A stretch of DNA of 64,000 bases from Bog-473 sp963809825 (GTDB taxonomy: Bacteria > Actinomycetota > Acidimicrobiia > Acidimicrobiales > RAAP-2), in contig CAWELJ010000004.1 in NCBI GenBank assembly GCA_963809825.1, positions 372,001 to 436,000 on the forward strand. Reading direction: 5' to 3'. The notes under the pieces are model-generated. The model saw only the letters and a program-made list of their open reading frames with translations. It searched no databases and was not told the origin of the DNA. Shown piece by piece: positions 59,116-64,000 of the stretch (positions are counted from its first letter, which is position 1; each line of letters opens with the position of its first letter). The position numbers and the translations under genes were made by a program.

Positions 59116-59621
59116 GCCTCGACCTGTCGTCGGACGCATACGTGCTCGAGGCCGACCAGGGCGAGGCTCTCTGGTTCGCGGATGCCCTCGTCACCTACAA
59201 GGCGACGGGCAGCCAGACCGGTGGCGGCTTGACCGTGGCGGAAGTTCGGGCACCGCGGGGCGCCGGGTCGCCGCGTCACCGGCACGCCAACGAGGACGAG
59301 GCCTGGTACGTCATGGAGGGGACGTTGACGTTTTGGCTCGGTGACGAGGAGCGAACGGTCGGCGCGGGTGACTTCGTCTTCGGGCCCCGGGACCTCGACC
59401 ACCGTTTTCGTGTCGACTCGGAAGCGGCACACTTCCTGCTGCTGCTCACACCGTCCGGCTTCGAGGAATTCACCCGCGCCTGCGGGTGGCCGGCGACCGC
59501 GTTGACGATGCCTCCGGCCGACCTGCCCGAACGGGAGGTGGCCCTGCTCGAGGACGCGGCCCACCGTCACCAGATCCACATCGTTCCCGATCCATCACCA
59601 GCGACAGGAGCCACACCATGA
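59112..59621 (+). CDS. Cupin domain protein
   Basis: A 169-residue small beta-barrel protein. The metal motif 1 reads GSPRHRHANEDEAWYVMEG (two His, then Glu), and motif 2 is GDFVFGPRDLDHRF with the third His. It may be a quercetinase-like dioxygenase or a sensor. The extended C-terminal part is helical. It overlaps the SRPBCC gene by 4 nt and the MBL gene by 4 nt. Confidence 0.8.
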   Translation: MSLDLSSDAYVLEADQGEALWFADALVTYKATGSQTGGGLTVAEVRAPRGAGSPRHRHANEDEAWYVMEGTLTFWLGDEERTVGAGDFVFGPRDLDHRFRVDSEAAHFLLLLTPSGFEEFTRACGWPATALTMPPADLPEREVALLEDAAHRHQIHIVPDPSPATGATP

Positions 59622-60424
59622 TCACCACCTACAAGGCGGCACCCGATATCGACGTGTTGACCTCGAGCTTTCCTGTGCCCGGATTCGGGCTCATCCCGAT
59701 CAACGCTTTCGTGCTCCATGCCGCCGAACCGGTGCTCGTCGACACGGGCACCGTGATCGAGAGCGACGACTTCATGGACGCCCTGAGGTCCGTCATCGAT
59801 CCGTCCGACCTCCGTTGGATCTGGCTCACCCACACGGACTTCGACCACATCGGATCGCTGCACCGTGTGCTGGCGGAAAACCCCCACGTGCGCGTCATCA
59901 CCACCTTCCTGGGGGTGGGCATCATGGGCCTGTCGGCGCCGCTGCCGATGGAGCGTGTGCACCTGCTCAACCCGGGGCAGACGATCACCGTGGGCGACCG
60001 CACGCTCACTGCCGTCAAGCCGCCGGCGTTCGACAACCCGATCACGACCGGATTCCACGACGACCGGTCCGGCGCCCTCTTCAGCGCCGACTGCTTCGGC
60101 GCGCTGCTGGCCGACGTCCCCCAGCGCGCCGAGGACCTCTCGGAGGAGGACCTGCATCAGGGTCAGGTCTTCTGGGCGACCGTCGACTCGCCGTGGCTGC
60201 ACAAGGTCGACCGCGGCCTCTTTGCCAAGGAGCTGGACGGGTTGCGCGCTCTCAGTCCCGCCCTCGTCCTCAGCAGCCACCTCCCGGCGGCAGAAGGTGC
60301 CTCGCTGTCGCGGCTCCTGGCCACCCTCGAGTCGGTCCCCGACGCACCAGCGTTCGTTGGGCCCGACCAGCCGGCGCTGGAGCAGATGCTGGCTCAGATG
60401 ACCGGTCCCGGGACCGACGCATAG
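59618..60424 (+). CDS. Metallo-beta-lactamase fold hydrolase
   Basis: A 268-residue protein with the MBL motif THTDFDHIGSL (the usual HxHxDH shows Thr-Asp variation: H-T-D-F-D-H), an LVDTGT strand, SADCFG and a C-terminal SSHLPAAEG. This variant resembles ODP/flavodiiron-type metal sites. It could hydrolyse a thioester or lactone or bind oxygen species. AGGAG lies upstream of ATG 59618. It is the last intact gene of the TetR-linked operon. Confidence 0.82.
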   Translation: MITTYKAAPDIDVLTSSFPVPGFGLIPINAFVLHAAEPVLVDTGTVIESDDFMDALRSVIDPSDLRWIWLTHTDFDHIGSLHRVLAENPHVRVITTFLGVGIMGLSAPLPMERVHLLNPGQTITVGDRTLTAVKPPAFDNPITTGFHDDRSGALFSADCFGALLADVPQRAEDLSEEDLHQGQVFWATVDSPWLHKVDRGLFAKELDGLRALSPALVLSSHLPAAEGASLSRLLATLESVPDAPAFVGPDQPALEQMLAQMTGPGTDA

Positions 60425-60470
60425 TCTGCCCATCGCAGACCTCGGCATCTGCCCGTCGCAGACCTCGGCA
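60425..60470 (+). repeat. Tandem 23-bp direct repeat
   Basis: TCTGCCCATCGCAGACCTCG... at 60425-60447 is repeated with one change at 60448-60470, directly after the MBL stop and before the truncated MFS gene. Confidence 0.8.
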
Positions 60471-60499
60471 GGAGGCGCGATGGGGAAGAGCGGACTGCG

Positions 60500-60676
60500 G
60501 TGCGCCATTGGGTGTTCGCCGTGATGATCTTCGCGGTTGCGATGATGCTCATCGACCAGACGATCGTCTCCATTGCCCTTCCCAACATCCAGCGCGAGCT
60601 CGGCCTCACCTCGACCGGTGTCCAGTGGGTCGTCGACGCCGGGGCCATCGCTGTTCCTGTCTGTGGCTCCTCATGA
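60500..60676 (+). pseudogene. Truncated MFS (DHA2-type) transporter remnant
   Basis: Only the first ~45 residues of a 14-helix drug transporter are left: HWVFAVMIFAVAMMLIDQTI, then VSIALPNIQRELGL and TGVQWVVDA. In intact members this is followed by the second helix. Here the frame runs into unrelated sequence and TGA (60674-60676). GTG 60500 is the likely start. It was probably once the efflux pump of the TetR-linked operon. Confidence 0.7.
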
Positions 60677-60793
60677 CGACGCTGCGTCCTGCCGACAGTT
60701 ACAAGGAGAACGGACCTCGGACCGCGGCCCTGACGTAACCTCGCGCTCGACGGCTCGTCTCCTGACCGGCGGTCTGACGTCAAGGAGGCAGAA

Positions 60794-61519
60794 ATGGCGA
60801 ATGTCAGCAGACGAATCGGCACCGTCGTGGCGATCGTGGCCACGGCGGGTCTGCTCGCCACGGGGTGCAGCATCGTGAGCAAGGTGCGCCAGACCGTGCA
60901 CAACGTCGAGGGCAACAAGGCGACCATCGACTCGTTCACGCAGAACCTGCAGTCGAACCAGAGCGTGCCGTTCGAGGCGACCTACACGACGTCGGGCAGC
61001 TCGCCCGCCACCATCGTCTACGCCGTCGACCCTTCGAAGGGCGGGCTGGCCTTCCACGAGACCCAGACCGGCGCCAGCGCGTCGAACGTCCAGCTGATCG
61101 TCAATTCCTCGGGCGAGTACGCCTGCAACCAAAGCGGCTCGAGTGGAGCGTGGTCGTGCCAGACGCTTGGCAAGGCCGATGCCGCCGCTCAGAACAAGAT
61201 CTTCGACATCTACACGCCGTCGCACTGGATTTCCTTCCTCAAGGGGGTCTCCCTGGTGGCCGGGCTGGCCGGTGACAAGGTGACGTCCTCGACCATGTCG
61301 CTGAACGGCTTCTCCATGAACTGCGTCGACCTCGTCGCGCATGGAGTGCCGGGGACGAGCACCATCTGCAGCACGTCGCAGGGCATCCTCGGATACGTCA
61401 AGGTGGCGTCCGACTCCACCAGCTTCCAGATCACGAACTTCTCCTCCTCGCCCGCGGCCTCCCTCTTCCAGCTGCCGCCGGGGGCCACCGTCACCCCGCT
61501 CACCACCCCCACCACGTGA
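60794..61519 (+). CDS. Putative lipoprotein
   Basis: A 241-residue exported lipoprotein with lipobox LLATGC (Cys about 25) after a signal helix. The mature part is beta-rich and Ser/Thr-rich (VPFEATYTTSGSSPATIVYA), with pairs of cysteines (YACNQ, WSCQT, MNCVD and TICST) that could form disulfides. No family was recognised. AAGGAGG precedes ATG 60794. The C-terminus ends LTTPTT. Confidence 0.8.
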   Translation: MANVSRRIGTVVAIVATAGLLATGCSIVSKVRQTVHNVEGNKATIDSFTQNLQSNQSVPFEATYTTSGSSPATIVYAVDPSKGGLAFHETQTGASASNVQLIVNSSGEYACNQSGSSGAWSCQTLGKADAAAQNKIFDIYTPSHWISFLKGVSLVAGLAGDKVTSSTMSLNGFSMNCVDLVAHGVPGTSTICSTSQGILGYVKVASDSTSFQITNFSSSPAASLFQLPPGATVTPLTTPTT

Positions 61520-61720
61520 GCGTCGGCGAGCGGCGCACGGCGATCACCGCTACCCTCCCTGACCCGGGGCACGCGCCACCACGGTCTCGACGCCGCGTCG
61601 CGTGACCCGCCGGACCGCGGGGCACGCGCTCGCCCACGCCTGGGAGCTCGAGGACACAAGCCGCTGACGACCACGTTCATCACCCGCTACGACACCTCCG
61701 GCCCCGGCGTCCGCCTGGCC

Positions 61721-62782
61721 GTGAAAGACCTCCTTGACATGGAGGGGGAGCCCACGACGGCCGGCTGCCGGGCCGTGGCGGCGAGGGCGACGCCGGCGGA
61801 CGGGGACGCCGCGTGCCTGGCCGGGGCGCGAGCCGCGGGAGCCCGCATCGTGGGGCGCACCAATCTTCACGAGTTGGCCCTCGGGGTCACCGGCGTGAAC
61901 CCGTGGTTCGGGACGCCACGGAACCCGCTCGACCCCGCCCTCGTCCCCGGCGGCTCGTCCAGCGGCTCGGCCGTCGCCGTCGCCACCGAGGAGGCGGACG
62001 TGGCATACGGCAGCGACACCGGTGGGTCCGTGCGGATCCCCTCCGCCTGCTGCGGTACGGCCGGCCTGAAGACCACGTGGGGACGCATCCCGCTCGCCGG
62101 GGTGTGGCCCCTGGCACCGAGCTTCGACACGGTGGGACCGATGGCCCGCGACATCGCCGGTCTCGTCACTGGCATGCAATTGCTCGAGCCGGGCTTCACC
62201 GTGGATGACGCGCCCGTGGGTGACCTCTCCGTCGCGCGCATGCCCATCGATGCCGATCCCCGCATCAGCGACGCCATCGACCGGGCGCTCAACCTGGTCG
62301 GCTGGGAGTGCAGCGCGCTGCCGCTGCCGGGGTGGGACGACGCCACGCTGCAGGCGGGACTCCTCCTGGTTGTCGAGGCGTGGAACGCGGACGCGACGCT
62401 GGTCGAGGCCGACCCCGGGGGTATCGGCGAAGACGTGCGGGCGCGGCTACGGCTGGGGTCGACCTTCGATGATGCCGCCGTGCGGGCGGCCTGGCTGGCC
62501 CAGCGAGACTGGAAGGCGACGCTCGAGCGGGTCTTCGCCGAGGTCGACATCCTCGTCACGCCGACGCTGACCATCTTCCCGCCGCGCCTCGAGGCCGGCG
62601 ACGACCTCCTGGTGTCACGCTGCACGCTCCCGGTCAACCTCGCCGGGGTGCCGGCGCTCTCGTTGCCGGTGCCGACGTCCGGGCCGCTGCCGGCCAGCAT
62701 CCAGCTGATCGGGCCCGCGCACGGCGAAGAGCGGCTGCTCGCCGCCGGCGCCCTGCTCGAGGCGGCCGTGGCAGCGGGCTGA
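61721..62782 (+). CDS. Amidase-signature family amidase with unclear start
   Basis: A 353-residue amidase. The catalytic triad appears as Lys in AVKDLLD (first codons), cis-Ser in PGGSSSGSAVAVA and the nucleophile Ser in SDTGGSVRIPSA. Sequence in the same frame upstream of GTG 61721 (ITRYDTSGPGVRLA) also looks coding, but there is no ATG/GTG/TTG start back to the preceding stop at 61517. A CTG at 61664 is the best upstream candidate. The C-terminal domain is shorter than in GatA. It is a generic amidase, substrate unknown. Confidence 0.82.
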   Translation: MKDLLDMEGEPTTAGCRAVAARATPADGDAACLAGARAAGARIVGRTNLHELALGVTGVNPWFGTPRNPLDPALVPGGSSSGSAVAVATEEADVAYGSDTGGSVRIPSACCGTAGLKTTWGRIPLAGVWPLAPSFDTVGPMARDIAGLVTGMQLLEPGFTVDDAPVGDLSVARMPIDADPRISDAIDRALNLVGWECSALPLPGWDDATLQAGLLLVVEAWNADATLVEADPGGIGEDVRARLRLGSTFDDAAVRAAWLAQRDWKATLERVFAEVDILVTPTLTIFPPRLEAGDDLLVSRCTLPVNLAGVPALSLPVPTSGPLPASIQLIGPAHGEERLLAAGALLEAAVAAG

Positions 62783-62808
62783 GCAGGGACGACGGGCTCT
62801 CCGTAAGG

Positions 62809-62836
62809 CAGGCCTGGGATCGGTGTTCCCGGCCTG
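62809..62836 (+). terminator. Hairpin after the amidase gene
   Basis: CAGGCC-t-GGGA (62809-62819) pairs with TCCC-GGCCTG (62827-62836), giving ten pairs with one bulge. It lies between the amidase stop and the ribosome-binding site of the next gene and has no T-run. Confidence 0.4.
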
Positions 62837-62849
62837 AGAAGGAGATTCC

Positions 62850-64000
62850 ATGCGCCAGCAATCCGAAGCGCCGCCTCGCCACGGTCTGAAGGTCCTCGCC
62901 GGCCTTACAGTGCTCTTGCCACTCGCAGCGGCCGTCTGGCTGGCCGCGCCGGCGTCGGCTGCCACCACCGCCACGGCCAGCGTGACGCCGGCCACCGTGA
63001 CCTACGGCGACCCGGTGACCTACACCATGGACGTCTCGGCGTCGCCGGGGCCGGCCACCGGGGGTCAGGTCACCTTCACGGCGGGGAACACGTTCTTGTG
63101 CAGCCCATCGGGTGGACTCGTCAACGGCACCGCGTCGTGCACGGCGTCGAACGCTCCCGGCGGGGTGGACACCATTCAGGCCATCTATGTCGGGGTGTTC
63201 GGCAACTCTTCGGCCACCACCCCGCTCACGGTCAACGTGACGCCCCCAGCTGCGCCGTCCGGATCGACGGGGTCCGCCAGCGCCGCGGGCACCGATCCCG
63301 CTGGTGCGGTCGACACGCACGTCGGCAGCCTGTATCTGCAGGGCAATGGTCCCGGGGCGGTGACGGTGGCCACCTACGGCGCGAACCCCACCCCCACGGC
63401 TCTCCCTTCCGCAACGGGCGTCTATGACGACGTCGCCATCGGGAAGGGATCGAGTTTCGACAGCGTGGTCATCGCGCAGTGCGACTACGGGGCGGCCTCG
63501 TCGCTGCAGTGGTACGACGGTGCCACGGCGAGCTGGGCCGAGTTCTCGTTGCAGTCAAAGGATGTCGGCTGCCTGCGGGCCGAGGTCTCCGGCACCACCG
63601 TCCCGACGCTGGCCCAACTGGTTGGCACGCCCATCGCCCTCTCAGCACTGACGGCCCCGACGGCACCGCAGGGGTACTGGCTGGTCGCGCGGGACGGCGG
63701 GATCTTCTCGTTCCATCGCAGCTTCTACGGTTCGACCGGGAGCCTCCGGTTGAACCAGCCGATCGTGGGGATGGCGCCCACCCATGACGACGGGGGCTAC
63801 TGGCTGGCGGCGGCGGACGGAGGCGTCTTCAGTTTCGGCGACGCCGACTACCAGGGGTCACTCCCGAACCGGGGGGTCAAGGCGAACAAGGTGGTGGCGA
63901 TCGTCGGCGACCCCGTGACCAACGGGTACGACCTGATCGGCTCCGACGGCTCGGTCTGGAACTTCAACACGCCGCAGTTCGCAGACCTGCCCTTCTTGGG
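62850..64000 (+). CDS. Secreted Ig-like protein with the 42-residue repeat module (3' end outside window)
   Basis: The frame is open from ATG 62850 to the window end, at least 383 residues. The signal peptide (GLTVLLPLAAAVWLAAPASA) is followed by a bacterial Ig-like domain (TATASVTPATVTYGDPVTYT, GGQVTFTAGNTF) and a second unassigned beta-rich domain with two Cys (IAQCDY, DVGCLRAE). From about residue 270 come the GGYWL-type repeats (QGYWLVARDGGIFSF, GGYWLAAADGGVFSFGDA, then a diverged unit). A strong GAAGGAGA precedes it. It is the fourth protein of the repeat family here. Confidence 0.8.
   Translation, partial: MRQQSEAPPRHGLKVLAGLTVLLPLAAAVWLAAPASAATTATASVTPATVTYGDPVTYTMDVSASPGPATGGQVTFTAGNTFLCSPSGGLVNGTASCTASNAPGGVDTIQAIYVGVFGNSSATTPLTVNVTPPAAPSGSTGSASAAGTDPAGAVDTHVGSLYLQGNGPGAVTVATYGANPTPTALPSATGVYDDVAIGKGSSFDSVVIAQCDYGAASSLQWYDGATASWAEFSLQSKDVGCLRAEVSGTTVPTLAQLVGTPIALSALTAPTAPQGYWLVARDGGIFSFHRSFYGSTGSLRLNQPIVGMAPTHDDGGYWLAAADGGVFSFGDADYQGSLPNRGVKANKVVAIVGDPVTNGYDLIGSDGSVWNFNTPQFADLPFL
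63667..64000 (+). repeat. Start of a fourth 42-residue repeat module (partial)
   Basis: At least two and a half units are visible, more diverged than in the other three genes. The third unit loses the GGIF core and has GSDGSVWNF in its place. Confidence 0.7.

Noticed and set aside
60573..60878. Small protein in another frame downstream of the MBL gene
   Set aside because: It is rich in Ser/Arg without any family features and overlaps the MFS remnant and the lipoprotein start.

Overview
The window is high-GC DNA (around 70% by eye) from a free-living bacterium, most likely an actinobacterium of class Acidimicrobiia. The evidence is CarD, the RadA-DisA pair, a SigR/RsrA-type sigma/anti-sigma pair, a DUF2342 metallopeptidase, a CYP142-like P450, GpgS, many GTG starts with 4-nt stop/start overlaps, and several secreted proteins built from a 42-residue repeat (core GGYWLVASDGGIF). 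Most of the window is chromosomal housekeeping DNA with dense, translationally coupled operons. The two ends and the 54-58 kb region hold surface-protein genes.

Left end (1-3.5 kb): a decayed Ig/FN3-repeat surface protein gene, a LuxR-type regulator gene with an internal out-of-frame stretch, and a 3' half of a tRNA gene that looks like an attachment-site remnant. 3.6-9.1 kb: a secreted GH43-like protein with a six-unit C-terminal repeat module, a divergent CGNR-regulator/unknown pair around a 13-bp inverted repeat, a methylmalonyl-CoA decarboxylase-like gene, a permease, and a CADD-type haem-oxygenase-like protein. That protein keeps the metal ligands and the Tyr/Lys residues of the chlamydial p-aminobenzoate synthase. 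9.1-13.1 kb: murL-murD2, the alternative route for putting D-glutamate into peptidoglycan (murD2 carries an apparent frameshift), a one-domain cyclic-nucleotide-binding protein and pgeF. 13.1-19.7 kb: MerR/MaoC genes, a znuA-znuC-znuB-zur zinc operon, and an SDR-P450 pair.

19.8-33 kb is a cofactor district: sigR-rsrA, a metallopeptidase, a tilS-hpt fusion, folE-folP-(pseudophosphatase)-folB-folK, then DUF2520-panC-panD-nadB-nadC-coaX-lysS. Folate, pantothenate/CoA and NAD synthesis are packed head to tail. 33-43 kb: a small secreted protein, a polyprenyl diphosphate synthase, clpC, radA-disA, carD, ispD-ispF-rlmB, and mscL with an added zinc ribbon. 43.5-54 kb: tRNA-Thr, a LytR_C protein, otsB/otsA/gpgS, a SAM riboswitch controlling thrC-cysO, a CIRCE-controlled solo groEL, hemQ-larE-NIL, a Cys-rich small protein, and Nudix and GNAT genes.

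Right end (54-64 kb): two tandem paralogous secreted proteins ending in the same six-unit repeat module, and a TetR-controlled SRPBCC-cupin-MBL operon followed by a truncated MFS gene. A lipoprotein, an amidase lacking a normal start codon, and a fourth repeat-module surface protein that runs off the window complete it.

The most notable points are the probable coexistence of two non-textbook biosynthetic routes (MurD2/MurL and CADD-type pABA synthesis), a catalytically dead phosphatase-like gene inside the folate operon, a SAM riboswitch on a thrC-cysO pair, and a surface-protein family in which different N-terminal domains carry a module of exactly six repeats.
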